DNA of 36,888 nucleotides from Corallococcus sp. CAG:1435 (GCA_000433775.1 HF998498.1:50321-87208); one strand, 5' to 3'; shown: positions 7,577-16,065, counted from the first letter of the stretch. Numbers and translations: made by a program. The notes: generated by a model not told the origin, from the letters alone.

Positions 7577-8968
7577 TCAGGAAACTTTTTGTTCGCCTTT
7601 AGTACAGGCAGTCTTTGCACGCTTTTGCTGTGCCGTGGTTGCCACCACTTCACAGGCAATGGCAGGCGTTTTACTGCCGTTGAGGGCATCGTGTGTGATT
7701 GCCGCTTCGTGCGGAATTGCTTTCCACTCCACCTTTTTGAAGAGGGCAATCAACTGTAAAGGCATGTTGATGAGGTTGAACAACGGCCAAAACAGCACGA
7801 TGAGGATTTTTTTGAAAAGCGAAACGTTTTTGATACGTTTGCGTTCCACCACGAACAGCAAAATTGCAGGAATGACATAAAGCAAAAATCCGCCTCCGAC
7901 GGTTATTGCCCACCACAGCCAATTTTGCGACACAAACTGCTGAAAAGAACCTGTGCCGCCCCAACTTTCAACGCCGAACAGCGGTGAAAGCAAAATTGCC
8001 TGCAAAAGAGTGCAAAACACGCCTATTACCGTGTAAGGCACAATGCATGCCAAAATGTCGTAGGCGGAACCTTTGTGGGAAGTTTTGCGTTTGAACAGAC
8101 TGCAAAACAACTGTCTGGATTTGGTTGCAAAAACAAGCAAACATCCCTTTGCCCAACGCAAACGCTGACGAAGCATTATTTTTACCGAGGACGGCTGTTC
8201 GTCAAAGAACATGGCGTCGTCGCAGTAGCGAATTTTGCGTCCTTGCAAAATTTGGTCGGCAGTGTATTCCCAGTCTTCGGTGAGGGTAACGTACTTCCAG
8301 CCGTCTTTCACCACGTCCGAGGGCATCAGAAAGCCCGTTCCCTGAATTCTTGCGGAACAACCGCAGATTGTTCTGCCACGGCTTTCGAAACGGCAACCGC
8401 TGGCAAAGTGCAAACCATACAAGCCGGAAATTACGTTTTGACCGAAATTTTTGCTGTTGCGGAAGGATGTGATTGTTTCCTTTCCGCCGTAATACACAAA
8501 GGCGTCGTTCAACTTTTCAATGAAGTTGTCGGCAAGAATGTTGTCGGCGTCCAGCATCAGAAAACCGTCGAAACTTTCTATGCCGTAGTCTTCCCCGATG
8601 CACTGAAAAAGACGTTTCAATGCGTATCCTTTGGTGCGTTCGTCGGGATTGTTGTACTCGTACACCACGGCGCCTGCATTTCTGGCTTTTTGAGCCGTGC
8701 TGTCGGTGCAGTTGTGTGCAACGACAAAAATTGTCAGCAGTTGCTGCGGATAGTTGTTCTTTTTGACGCTTTCAATAAGATTGGCGATAACTTTTTCTTC
8801 GTTGCGTGCGCAAATTACCACGCCGTACTTTTTCCGTTGCGATGTTTGCGGATAGGTTTTCTTTGCAAACAAGCCCACCAAAGCAAACACAGTGAAATGC
8901 ACCGTCGGAACAGACAACAGCACCGTTATAATCAAAAATATAAGTTTTATCACTAAGTCGTATGTCAT
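7577..8968 (-). CDS. Membrane glycosyltransferase, family GT2
   Basis: A 463-residue processive-type GT2 enzyme. N-terminal membrane segment (about 8-33), then the GT-A domain: ICARNEE near 52-58, LDADN with the DxD-like Asp140-Asp142, TED at 230-232 and QRLRW at 268-272, the Q/RxxRW motif typical of cellulose, chitin or hyaluronan synthase-like enzymes. Three or four hydrophobic segments follow (about 305-400), then a basic tail. Likely uses a UDP-sugar at the inner membrane face to build a surface polysaccharide or glycolipid; the sugar cannot be told from sequence. Monocistronic, with its own terminator. The ribosome site before ATG 8968 is weak (GGGAT), and I see no convincing promoter. 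Confidence 0.85.
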   Translation of the reverse strand: MTYDLVIKLIFLIITVLLSVPTVHFTVFALVGLFAKKTYPQTSQRKKYGVVICARNEEKVIANLIESVKKNNYPQQLLTIFVVAHNCTDSTAQKARNAGAVVYEYNNPDERTKGYALKRLFQCIGEDYGIESFDGFLMLDADNILADNFIEKLNDAFVYYGGKETITSFRNSKNFGQNVISGLYGLHFASGCRFESRGRTICGCSARIQGTGFLMPSDVVKDGWKYVTLTEDWEYTADQILQGRKIRYCDDAMFFDEQPSSVKIMLRQRLRWAKGCLLVFATKSRQLFCSLFKRKTSHKGSAYDILACIVPYTVIGVFCTLLQAILLSPLFGVESWGGTGSFQQFVSQNWLWWAITVGGGFLLYVIPAILLFVVERKRIKNVSLFKKILIVLFWPLFNLINMPLQLIALFKKVEWKAIPHEAAITHDALNGSKTPAIACEVVATTAQQKRAKTACTKGEQKVS

Positions 8969-9720
8969 AAGTCTAAAATCCCAAATCTGTTACTAGTGCG
9001 TTTTTGTTACAGATGTATTTTAGCAAGTAAAACCTACTTGTTGTTGTAACCGATTTTGTCATTTTTTAGCGTGTTTTTTCTTTTTATAAATAAAAATTTA
9101 TTAAGAGGTAAAAACGGCTTATATAATATATTAGCAAAACATACGGCATGCGTCAAACGTTTGAAAGGTGTTTTTGACATTTTGTTTGGCTTCGAATCAA
9201 TTTGCCACTACGGTATTTGTCCGATAGTTTTGAAAAAACTTCGTCACAAAGCACTCGTAAGATGAAAATAAAGCAAAAAAATCATACAAATTTTTTCACA
9301 AAAACGTTTTTACAGCATCGCAAATCGGGACTTTGCCAAATCACCGACATATTGCGACAGCACGACTGCGCATGCATTGCGTTGCAAAACGGCAAACACG
9401 TTTTACTTAAAAACACCAAATCGCATTAACTATCAAGTTAAGCCTCAAACAAAAAACAGGTACAAAAAACTTTGTACCGTCGCAATAAAAACTGTAAAAT
9501 TCAAGCGCCTGTTTGTCCATTGACAGACGCTTTCCGCACATTACAACTTGATTGTAAAATTACCCGAAATTCTTTTACACGACACTGCATGAAACGCAAC
9601 AAAGGCAACAACTGCGTTGCACACAAACGCCCGCTACGGGCAGACGTACCGTGTTTTGCAGATGCAACAACAATAAGGGCGTTGCCGCTAAAAAAAAACA
9701 ACGGGGCATTTTGTCGCAAC
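8969..9720. other. Long intergenic region, no gene supported
   Basis: AT-rich, about 750 bases with no ORF that has both a ribosome site and a recognisable product. Palindromes are present: CAAGTA / TACTTG (9024-9040) nested inside GTTACA / TGTAAC (9006-9050) just before the glycosyltransferase gene; GGTACAAA / TTTGTACC (9460-9479) followed on the minus strand by a T-run, so terminator-like; and an imperfect 9-base stem around 9504-9532. A TATAAT at 9122-9127 has only a poor -35 partner. Confidence 0.5.
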
Positions 9721-9750
9721 AAAAAAGCCGAAGAAAACTTCGGCTTTTTT
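9721..9750 (-). terminator. Bidirectional terminator after reverse rubrerythrin
   Basis: GCCGAAG / CTTCGGC stem with AAAA loop (9727-9744), flanked by six A on the left and six T on the right, so it can act on both strands. It starts 10 bases after the rubrerythrin stop. Confidence 0.93.
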
Positions 9751-9760
9751 GTTGAATATT

Positions 9761-10303
9761 TTACTTTTTGAAGTAACGGTTGTACAAACCTTGGAAGGCT
9801 TTGCCGTGACGTGCTTCGTCTCTTGCCATTTCGTGAACGGTGTCGTGAATAGCGTCCAGGTTGAGTTCCTTGGCACGTTTTGCAAGTTGAGTCTTGCCCA
9901 TTGTTGCGCCGTTTTCCGCTTCGATACGCATAGCAAGGTTCTTGGCGGTGCTGTCCGTCAGAACTTCGCCCAACAGTTCGGCAAACTTTGCAGCGTGTTC
10001 CGCTTCTTCCCAAGCAGCCTTTTCCCAATACAAACCGATTTCGGGATATCCTTCACGGTGAGCAACTCTTGCCATTGCAAGGTACATACCAACTTCGCTG
10101 CATTCGCCGTTGAAGTTGCTTCTCAAATCGTCAATAATGTCTTGAGGAACACCCTTAGCCACGCCTACAACGTGTTCGGCAGCCCAAGTGAGGTCGTCGC
10201 TTTGAGCGATGAACTTTTCTCTGGGGGCTTTGCATTGGGGGCATTGTGCAGGAGGTTCGTCACCTTCGTAAACATATCCGCATACGGAACAAACAAATTT
10301 CAT
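9761..10303 (-). CDS. Reverse rubrerythrin
   Basis: A 180-residue peroxide-reducing non-haem iron protein with the domain order reversed relative to classical rubrerythrin. A rubredoxin-like Fe(Cys)4 site comes first (Cys5, Cys8, Cys21, Cys24), then a ferritin-like four-helix di-iron domain with the ExxH-type helices (for example [20 protein letters not shown] and [15 protein letters not shown]). In clostridia this type is strongly oxygen- and peroxide-induced and reduces H2O2 (family knowledge). The frame is open further upstream, but ATG 10303 follows AAAGGAGAT at a good distance and begins exactly at the rubredoxin domain. It is third in the perR - rubredoxin - rubrerythrin run. Confidence 0.95.
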   Translation of the reverse strand: MKFVCSVCGYVYEGDEPPAQCPQCKAPREKFIAQSDDLTWAAEHVVGVAKGVPQDIIDDLRSNFNGECSEVGMYLAMARVAHREGYPEIGLYWEKAAWEEAEHAAKFAELLGEVLTDSTAKNLAMRIEAENGATMGKTQLAKRAKELNLDAIHDTVHEMARDEARHGKAFQGLYNRYFKK

Positions 10304-10414
10304 AATTTTTATCTCCTTTATTTTTTTGATATTTGCAACTGCTACTTTGCGTTGCCCAAAAGTTGCGTCCATTCCCGCAACACATTGCACACTGTTTGTG
10401 CGCAACAGCCGAAA

Positions 10415-10528
10415 TTACTCGGTAACTTCCTCAAAGTTGGAGGAATCCACTCCGCAGAGAGGGCAAACTTCGGGAGGTTGATCTCCTTCGTGAACGTATC
10501 CGCAAACTGTGCAAACCCATTTCTTCAT
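10415..10528 (-). CDS. Minimal rubredoxin (37 residues)
   Basis: A very short rubredoxin: CTVCG with Cys6 and Cys9, and CPLCG with Cys22 and Cys25, spaced by 12 residues, then SSNFEEV. Classical rubredoxins are about 52 residues with a longer insert between the two CxxC hairpins; this compact form matches the rubredoxin domain at the start of the neighbouring reverse rubrerythrin. It is likely an electron carrier for that peroxidase. AAGGAGAG lies about 8 bases before ATG 10528 and overlaps the end of perR, whose stop is only 4 bases upstream. The gap to the rubrerythrin gene is 111 bases with no terminator. Confidence 0.92.
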   Translation of the reverse strand: MKKWVCTVCGYVHEGDQPPEVCPLCGVDSSNFEEVTE

Positions 10529-10532
10529 ACTT

Positions 10533-10919
10533 CTACTCTCCTTTTTTATTTTTATCCGAGAAAGACCCGACACATTCGTTGCAAGAGCCGTACAGTATCA
10601 CTTCCGTGCGTTGCACATCGCCGCAACTGCACTTGATGTGTGCAGGCGGACAATCGATGTCGTACACATTTCCGCAAGAGGTGCAGACAAAATGAGCGTG
10701 ATTGTCCATGTTGGCGTCAAAACGCTCTGCCGAATTTTCCAAACCCAAACGTTTGATACGTCCGCAACAACAAAGTTCCGACAGATTGCGGTACACTGTA
10801 CCCAAACTGATGGAGGGCATTTGCTTGCGCACTTCATTGTAGATGTAAGACACGTCGGGGTGGCAATGGGTATTTTTCAGCACCTGATACACCGCTTCCC
10901 TTTGCTTGGAATATCTCAA
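10533..10919 (-). CDS. perR: Peroxide-responsive repressor PerR (Fur family)
   Basis: A 128-residue Fur-family metalloregulator. The full PerR regulatory-metal set aligns with Bacillus PerR: His20, Asp68, His74, His76 and Asp87 (equivalent to H37, D85, H91, H93, D104). The structural zinc site is CTSC (79-82) plus CNEC (113-116). The Asp in RFD at the D85 position is the mark of PerR rather than Fur. The winged helix includes SLGTVYRNLSEL. The N-terminus is about 17 residues shorter than Bacillus PerR. It heads the operon with rubredoxin and reverse rubrerythrin and has a PerR-type box over its own promoter, so it most likely represses itself and these peroxide-detoxifying genes through Fe-catalysed oxidation of the histidines. 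Confidence 0.92.
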   Translation of the reverse strand: MRYSKQREAVYQVLKNTHCHPDVSYIYNEVRKQMPSISLGTVYRNLSELCCCGRIKRLGLENSAERFDANMDNHAHFVCTSCGNVYDIDCPPAHIKCSCGDVQRTEVILYGSCNECVGSFSDKNKKGE

Positions 10920-10945
10920 AATCTTCCTCCGATAATTGATGCTTT

Positions 10946-10964
10946 AATGATAACATTTATCATT
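10946..10964. promoter_or_regulatory. PerR/Fur-type operator
   Basis: Perfect 19-base inverted repeat, AATGATAA and TTATCATT around a 3-base centre. It overlaps the -10 box and spacer of the perR promoter, the expected position for repression. It resembles the TTATAATnATTATAA PerR and TGATAATnATTATCA Fur boxes. Confidence 0.88.
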
Positions 10965-10975
10965 TATTTTGTAAA
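10947..10975 (-). promoter_or_regulatory. Promoter of perR operon
   Basis: TTTACA (10970-10975) and TATCAT (10947-10952), 17-base spacer, with the -10 box inside the palindromic operator. The TSS falls about 20 bases before the perR ATG. Confidence 0.75.
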
Positions 10976-11020
10976 GCCTTTTTGATTTTTTTGTAAAACT
11001 ATTTTTTTGACGCAAAAGAG

Positions 11021-11049
11021 TTGAAAATTTTTTCGCTTTAACCTACAAT
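11021..11049 (+). promoter_or_regulatory. Promoter of ttcA-like gene
   Basis: TTGAAA (11021-11026) and TACAAT (11044-11049), 17-base spacer, 29 bases before ATG 11079. Confidence 0.8.
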
Positions 11050-11078
11050 TCTGTTACTACTTCATGCAGGTGAAAAAA

Positions 11079-11801
11079 ATGAATTTACAAAAATTGCTTT
11101 CCCCAATGCGCAGAGCAATCAACGACTACAATATGGTACAAAGCGGCGACAAAATCGCCGTTGGCGTTTCCGGCGGAAAAGACAGCCTGATGCTGTTGAC
11201 TTTGCTTAAAGCCTACCAGCGGTTTTCCGAACACTCTTTTGAACTGTGCGGAATAACCATTGACATGGGTTTTACGGAAAATGCCTACAAGCCTGTGGAA
11301 GACTACTGCCGTCAGTTGGGGATTGACTACTACACGGAAAAAACCGACATAGCGGAAATAATATTCGATGTGCGAAAGGAGAAAAATCCTTGCAGCCTGT
11401 GCGCAAAAATGCGTCGTGGCGCATTGAACAACAAAATCAACCAACTGGGGTTCAACAAACTTGCGTTGGGGCACCACCGCAACGACGTTGTGGAAACATT
11501 TTTGCTCAGTTTGTTTTACGAAGGCAGACTGAACACCTTTCAACCCGTTTCCTACATGTCGAGAAGCAACGTTACGTTGATACGTCCCATGATTTACATT
11601 GACGAAAGGGACATCGTAGGCTACGCCAAAAATCTGCCCGTTTGCAAAAATCCCTGTCCTGCCGACAAACACTCTCAGCGTGAAACGATGAAAGAAATTG
11701 TGCGTGAACTTTCCAAAACCTACCCCGATTTGGAAGGTAAAATGGCAAACGCAATAATGCACCCCGAAAGATACAATTTGTGGGACAAGTTTAACAAATA
11801 A
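11079..11801 (+). CDS. ttcA: TtcA-family tRNA thiolation protein
   Basis: PP-loop ATPase of the TtcA / TtuA superfamily, 240 residues. SGGKDS at 31-36 is the PP-loop; CSLC (Cys106, Cys109) and Cys190 / Cys194 (CKNPCPAD) would hold an Fe-S cluster as in TtcA. The LGHHRNDVVET block is also typical. TtcA adds sulfur to C32 of tRNA; some Gram-positive homologues have no assigned target, so the exact tRNA position is inferred. ATG 11064 also exists, but ATG 11079 follows AGGTG at 6 bases and gives the expected N-terminus. Monocistronic with its own promoter and terminator, divergent from perR. Confidence 0.85.
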   Translation: MNLQKLLSPMRRAINDYNMVQSGDKIAVGVSGGKDSLMLLTLLKAYQRFSEHSFELCGITIDMGFTENAYKPVEDYCRQLGIDYYTEKTDIAEIIFDVRKEKNPCSLCAKMRRGALNNKINQLGFNKLALGHHRNDVVETFLLSLFYEGRLNTFQPVSYMSRSNVTLIRPMIYIDERDIVGYAKNLPVCKNPCPADKHSQRETMKEIVRELSKTYPDLEGKMANAIMHPERYNLWDKFNK

Positions 11802-11805
11802 CTTT

Positions 11806-11830
11806 GCCGACGTGTACCGTCGGCTTTTTT
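11806..11830 (+). terminator. Terminator of ttcA-like gene
   Basis: GCCGACG / CGTCGGC with a 5-base loop (11806-11824), then six T; 4 bases after the stop. Confidence 0.93.
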
Positions 11831-12156
11831 GTTTAAGTTTGAAATGCTGTGGTGTGTTTCTGCACGGCACACAAAAGTTTTGTGTTTGAAGTTTTCACTG
11901 CCGTTGACAATAAACGAAAACGATGTTCAGGCATGCAGAAACATTGCGTACAGCAAAACAAAACCTGAACGCAAACAACGTCAATCGAATGTTTCGGCAC
12001 GTTACAGAGGCATTACTGCGGTGTAAAACTTCCGTTACCCAACCGCACGCCTTTATTTTTTACACACGGTACAATTATTGTTTTCCAAATTTTCCGTGGT
12101 AGTAATTTTTTGCAATATTCGACAATAAAATGTACAAAAAATGTCGGGGTTGCAAA
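11831..12156. other. Intergenic leader before spoIIID, no gene seen
   Basis: No ORF with a ribosome site. No clear sigma-A promoter precedes spoIIID. SpoIIID genes are usually read by sporulation sigma-E, but I cannot point to a -35/-10 pair with correct spacing here. Confidence 0.4.
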
Positions 12157-12405
12157 GTGAAAAGTTACATACGTGAACGAGTTTTGGAAATTGCCAACTT
12201 TGTTGTGGAAAGAAAATGCACCGTAAGGGAAGCGGGCAAAGCCTTTTGCGTGAGCAAATCCACCGCTCACAAAGATTTGAGCGAAAGACTGCCTCTTTTG
12301 GACAGAAAACTGTACTCCCGTGTTTCCCGTGTGCTGGGAGAGAACTGGGCGGAAAGATACATTCGTGGCGGACTTGCCACCCGCAAAAAATACAAGGGCA
12401 AATGA
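12157..12405 (+). CDS. spoIIID: Sporulation regulator SpoIIID
   Basis: Mother-cell transcription factor of sporulation, 82 residues. The helix-turn-helix reads EAGKAFCVSKSTAHKDLSERL, which aligns closely with Bacillus SpoIIID (AKEFGVSKSTVHKDLTERLP); the C-terminal IRGGLATRKKYKGK matches its basic DNA-contacting tail (RGGEATKKKYK). The frame opens at ATG 12130, but that codon has no ribosome site. GTG 12157 has GGGGT 7 bases upstream and gives MKSYIRERV, which aligns with the true SpoIIID start, so I use it. Presence of the gene argues that the organism forms spores or descends from spore-formers. Nothing else for sporulation lies beside it. Confidence 0.93.
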   Translation: MKSYIRERVLEIANFVVERKCTVREAGKAFCVSKSTAHKDLSERLPLLDRKLYSRVSRVLGENWAERYIRGGLATRKKYKGK

Positions 12406-12520
12406 TTGCACGCAACTTTTGCCCGTTGTTTGTCGACACACAACGGTTCAATGTCAAATTTGTCAGTAATTTTTACATACGGTACAAAAAAATGTGTCAA
12501 ATTGCTGTCGCACGGCCAAT

Positions 12521-12554
12521 AAAAAACAAGACCTTTTCACAGGTCTTGTTTTTT
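12521..12554. terminator. Bidirectional terminator between spoIIID and DUF2804 gene
   Basis: CAAGACCT / AGGTCTTG with a 6-base loop (12527-12548), flanked by six A and six T. It lies 3 bases after the DUF2804 stop on the minus strand and 115 bases after spoIIID. Confidence 0.92.
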
Positions 12555-12557
12555 GTT

Positions 12558-13556
12558 TTACCACTTGTTGTCGGCATGTTCGCAAAATGCCACAAAGGGA
12601 GGAATCTTCATTTTTGTTTTGTCGGGGAAGGTAACTTCGCCGCTCCACACTCCGAAAATCTGATGACAGGTGTTGTTTACGCCAAACGCCTTGGTGTGCG
12701 TGTAGTTGTCGTACAGCGGTTTTACATGGAATACAAAGGTTTTTTCGTCATCAAAGTACTTGTATCCTTCGGAAGTTTTTCCCTCTGCCACGCTTCCCAA
12801 TTTGTACGCCTTGTTGTTGAAGAAAAACATGTTTTCCGTAGCCTGAGAAGTGTCGCCGAAACCCCAGCCGATGTTGAAACCGAAAGGTTTACCGTCCACC
12901 GTGGTGCTTCCGTTGCCCCACACCCAACTGTGTTTGCGTGGCCACACGCCTCTTCCCCAATCCAGAACGGCATTTCCGTCCTTTATTTCCAGTTCGACAC
13001 TGTCGATACGGCAATATCCGTTGGCGACGAAACAGTTTTCCTTGCAGTTGAGGTACCATTCGCCCTCCTGAAAAGGAGTGGCTATTACCATTTTTTCCTT
13101 GCTGAACGACGAATTTGTCAGCGTAACGTCAATTTCCGCACGCACGTCGTTTTTGCAAAACTGCGACAGCGTCAGCCTGCGGTAACGTGGCGTTACCTCG
13201 AACTGCGCCTTGACCTGACTGTCAAACCACTGCAAAACACTGGGTTTTTCCGGCGAATTGGGCATTTTTTTGCGCAGTTTGCCGCTGCCGAGTTTTGTGC
13301 GACAAACGGTAGCACGAAAACCGTTTTTTATGTTGAACAGCGTCACGGAAACCTGCGCCGCATAGGAAACATGCCCCATCGTAAATTGCAAAACGTAGTC
13401 GCCGAAAAGAATCTGATAGAAATCCCATTCTTTAAGACGGCGGGATTTGACGGTTTTGCCGTCGTAGATGAAGTTCATGCGGGTGGAATATCCCGCTGTT
13501 TTAAGTTTCCCGTTTTCCAGCAAAGGCGTAGGCGTGGCAACAAATGTCTGTTTCAT
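12558..13556 (-). CDS. DUF2804 family protein
   Basis: A 332-residue protein matching the DUF2804 family in length and in its tryptophan- and glycine-rich motifs: LKEWDFYQ near 41-48, DWGRGVWPRKHSWVWGNG (about 198-215) and GFNIGWGFGD (about 225-234). No signal peptide or membrane segment. The family is widespread in bacteria and some eukaryotes; its fold resembles lipocalin / hydroxyneurosporene-synthase-like beta barrels, and no reaction is established. GGAGAAA ribosome site before ATG 13556. The start is one base from the stop of the Bax-inhibitor-like gene, so the two are co-transcribed and perhaps linked to the membrane or lipids. Confidence 0.88.
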   Translation of the reverse strand: MKQTFVATPTPLLENGKLKTAGYSTRMNFIYDGKTVKSRRLKEWDFYQILFGDYVLQFTMGHVSYAAQVSVTLFNIKNGFRATVCRTKLGSGKLRKKMPNSPEKPSVLQWFDSQVKAQFEVTPRYRRLTLSQFCKNDVRAEIDVTLTNSSFSKEKMVIATPFQEGEWYLNCKENCFVANGYCRIDSVELEIKDGNAVLDWGRGVWPRKHSWVWGNGSTTVDGKPFGFNIGWGFGDTSQATENMFFFNNKAYKLGSVAEGKTSEGYKYFDDEKTFVFHVKPLYDNYTHTKAFGVNNTCHQIFGVWSGEVTFPDKTKMKIPPFVAFCEHADNKW

Positions 13557-13557
13557 A

Positions 13558-14340
13558 TCAGTTTCTCCGTCCGAAAAGTATCAAAAGTCTTAAAAGCAAT
13601 TCCAAAATCTGAATGTACAGGTACACCAACGTAGTTACCAAAGAGTATGCCACAATCCATTCGTACTTTTTGTCGGCTCCGCCGTTGACAATGTCTTCTG
13701 CCGTTTGCAAGTCCCACAAAAGCAACACCGTAGCATAGAAAATGCAACAAATGTTGATTAACAGTTGCACCCACAAATAGACGGTGAACAATGCCTGCAA
13801 ATTGGGTACGAACAGCGACAAAAGCATGAGAACAAGTTCCAATGCAATAAAACTTGCAAAAGCAATAAGCATGATGCGTAAAAATTTTCCGCTTACTCTG
13901 ACTTCCAGCATTTTGTTGAACGATGCGCAAACTGCAAACACGATGAGCGTTCCCAAAACGGCGGCAAGCGCTATCCCCGGGTAGTAGGAATCGACAAAAA
14001 ACACCAACACGCCCAAAAGTGCTCCCTGCAAAAGGCTGTACACAAACCCCAATACCTTGACGGTGTCGGGGCGGAAAGCGATTACCAAAGACACCACTAT
14101 CATGGGAATTGCACACAGTAAAGCCCCCGTCAGCACTACCGTCAGCAGTTGTGCGTCTTGCTTTGCAAATGCAACGTTGAGCAAAACTACCGACAAAATG
14201 GCAGCCAGAATTGTTACCGCACCAAACAAAATTGTTTTTTTGGCAATCCCGCCGTAGGTTGCGGGCTGAACTTCAATGCACATTTCCCCTGCCTGTGAGC
14301 GTTGCATCACTTTGCGCAAAGAGGGATTCACAATTCTCAT
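13558..14340 (-). CDS. Bax inhibitor-1 / YccA-like membrane protein
   Basis: A 260-residue multispanning membrane protein, about seven hydrophobic segments between residues 35 and 255. The cytoplasmic N-terminus has NPSLRK and the ATYGGIAKKT block, typical of the bacterial Bax1-I-like subfamily (PF12811 type). Related bacterial BI-1 proteins such as YetJ are pH-sensitive calcium-leak channels; transfer of that role to this subfamily is inference. ATG 14340 is chosen over the open upstream frame because AAGGAGAT lies 6 bases before it. It has its own promoter and forms a two-gene operon with the DUF2804 gene. Confidence 0.88.
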   Translation of the reverse strand: MRIVNPSLRKVMQRSQAGEMCIEVQPATYGGIAKKTILFGAVTILAAILSVVLLNVAFAKQDAQLLTVVLTGALLCAIPMIVVSLVIAFRPDTVKVLGFVYSLLQGALLGVLVFFVDSYYPGIALAAVLGTLIVFAVCASFNKMLEVRVSGKFLRIMLIAFASFIALELVLMLLSLFVPNLQALFTVYLWVQLLINICCIFYATVLLLWDLQTAEDIVNGGADKKYEWIVAYSLVTTLVYLYIQILELLLRLLILFGRRN

Positions 14341-14419
14341 AAAAAATCTCCTTAATTGAAAATCTCGCAAAACAAGTATTGTGCGGTTTGCCCCGCCTGT
14401 TTTGCAAATTGTATTTAAC

Positions 14420-14448
14420 ATTATACCACAACGTGTCGTTGCGTGCAA
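14420..14448 (-). promoter_or_regulatory. Promoter of BI-1-like / DUF2804 operon with palindrome in spacer
   Basis: TTGCAC (14443-14448) and TATAAT (14420-14425), 17-base spacer. The spacer contains the inverted repeat CAACG-TGT-CGTTG (14429-14441), a possible operator. The leader is about 75 bases. Confidence 0.82.
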
Positions 14449-14617
14449 GAAAGTTTTTGCCGTCAGTTTATGGCAAACATTACTCGCCTGCACTTTGTAC
14501 AAATGCTACCCTTTTTCGCTTGAAATAAACTTAATGGCAAAATTTATTTTTAATACGCCTGCGTGTAAACAACTTTCTTGTTTTGTATTGCAATTTTGCC
14601 TTACAACCGCAACTTAC

Positions 14618-14646
14618 TTGACAAAAACGCCGCAAAAAACTAAAAT
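14618..14646 (+). promoter_or_regulatory. Promoter of glyQS
   Basis: Consensus TTGACA (14618-14623) and TAAAAT (14641-14646), 17-base spacer. The mRNA leader would be only about 24 bases, leaving no room for a T-box. The rest of 14449-14617 shows nothing recognisable. Confidence 0.88.
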
Positions 14647-14676
14647 AAAGCCACAAGACTTTTCAGGAGAAAATTT

Positions 14677-16065
14677 ATGGCACAACTTACAATGGACAAA
14701 CTCGTCAATCTTGCAAAAGGACGTGGATTTGTGTATGCCGGAAGTGAAATTTACGGCGGTCTTTCCAACTCGTGGGACTACGGTCCGTTGGGCGTGGAAA
14801 TGAAAAACAACATCAAACAGGTGTGGTACAGAAAATTTGTCAAGGAAAATCCCCTAAACGTCGGCATCGACACGGCAATTTTAATGAATCCCAAAGTGTG
14901 GGAAGCAAGCGGACACCTTGGCGGATTCTCCGACCCGCTGATGGACTGCAAAAGTTGCAAGACTCGTTACCGTGCCGACAATCTCATTGAGGATTACCAA
15001 ACAAAGCACAATTTGCCTCTTACGGTAGCGTCCATGTCCAACGACGAAATGTCGCAATACATTCAGGAACATCAGATACACTGTCCCGTGTGCGGAAAGT
15101 GCGATTTTACGCCCATAAGGAAATTTAACCTTATGTTCAAAACCTTCATCGGCGTTACGGAAAATTCCACTTCCACGGTGTACCTTCGTCCCGAAACGGC
15201 ACAGGGCATTTTCGTAAACTTCAAAAACGTGTGTCGCACCACTCGCAGAAAGATACCGTTTGGTATCGGTCAGGTGGGAAAATCCTTCCGCAACGAAATT
15301 ACGCCGGGCAACTTCATTTTCCGCATCAGGGAATTTGAACAGATGGAATTGGAATTTTTCTGCAAACCGGGAACGGATTTGGAATGGTTTGAGTACTGGA
15401 AGAACTTTTGCAAACAGTGGTTGCTGGACTTGGGCATGAAGGAAGAAAATCTTCGTTTGCGTGACCACGACAAGGAAGAACTTTGCTTCTACTCGAAAGC
15501 CACCACCGATTTCGAGGTTAAGTTCCCCTTCGGCTGGGGAGAACTGTGGGGCATTGCCGACCGCACCGACTACGACCTCACACGACACCAGACAGTTTCC
15601 GGCGAAACGCTGGACTACACCGACCCCGTAACGGGAGAAAGATACATCCCCTACGTTATCGAGCCCAGTCTTGGCGCAGACAGAGCATTTCTGGCATTTT
15701 TGGCAAACGCCTACGACGAGGAAGTTGTGGGAGAAGGCGACACCCGTGTGGTACTGCACCTGCACCCCGAACTTGCCCCCGTCAAAGCATGCGTGTTGCC
15801 GCTTTCCAAGAAACTCGGCGAGAAGGCTACGGAAATCTACCACGACCTCATCAGGGAATTTACCTGCGAATACGACGAGGCGGGAAGTATCGGAAAGAGA
15901 TACCGCCGTCAGGACGAAATCGGCACGCCCTTCTGCGTGACTGTGGACTTTGACACCGAGCAGGACGGTTGCGTTACCGTGCGTGACAGAGACACGATGA
16001 AGCAGGAACGTGTTCCGCTTACTCAACTTAAAGAGTACCTTAAAGAGAGAATTTACATCTACTGA
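14677..16065 (+). CDS. glyQS: Glycyl-tRNA synthetase, alpha2 type
   Basis: Class IIa synthetase charging tRNA-Gly, 462 residues, the usual size of the single-chain dimeric type. Seen: the N-terminal [11 protein letters not shown] and DYGPLG blocks, [10 protein letters not shown], zinc-type cysteines in CKSCKTRY (about 88-95) and CPVCGKCDF, motif 2 around [60 protein letters not shown], motif 3 [18 protein letters not shown], then a C-terminal anticodon-binding domain. AGGAG lies 8 bases before ATG. Monocistronic with a strong promoter and terminator. No T-box regulation is visible, unusual for glycine synthetases in Bacillota. Confidence 0.97.
   Translation: MAQLTMDKLVNLAKGRGFVYAGSEIYGGLSNSWDYGPLGVEMKNNIKQVWYRKFVKENPLNVGIDTAILMNPKVWEASGHLGGFSDPLMDCKSCKTRYRADNLIEDYQTKHNLPLTVASMSNDEMSQYIQEHQIHCPVCGKCDFTPIRKFNLMFKTFIGVTENSTSTVYLRPETAQGIFVNFKNVCRTTRRKIPFGIGQVGKSFRNEITPGNFIFRIREFEQMELEFFCKPGTDLEWFEYWKNFCKQWLLDLGMKEENLRLRDHDKEELCFYSKATTDFEVKFPFGWGELWGIADRTDYDLTRHQTVSGETLDYTDPVTGERYIPYVIEPSLGADRAFLAFLANAYDEEVVGEGDTRVVLHLHPELAPVKACVLPLSKKLGEKATEIYHDLIREFTCEYDEAGSIGKRYRRQDEIGTPFCVTVDFDTEQDGCVTVRDRDTMKQERVPLTQLKEYLKERIYIY

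Noticed and set aside
9472..9771. Plus-strand 99-codon ORF before the rubrerythrin gene
   Set aside because: It runs through the terminator at 9721-9750 and has no ribosome site.
12130..12156. SpoIIID start at ATG 12130
   Set aside because: No ribosome site there; the extra nine residues do not match SpoIIID, whereas GTG 12157 gives the aligned N-terminus.
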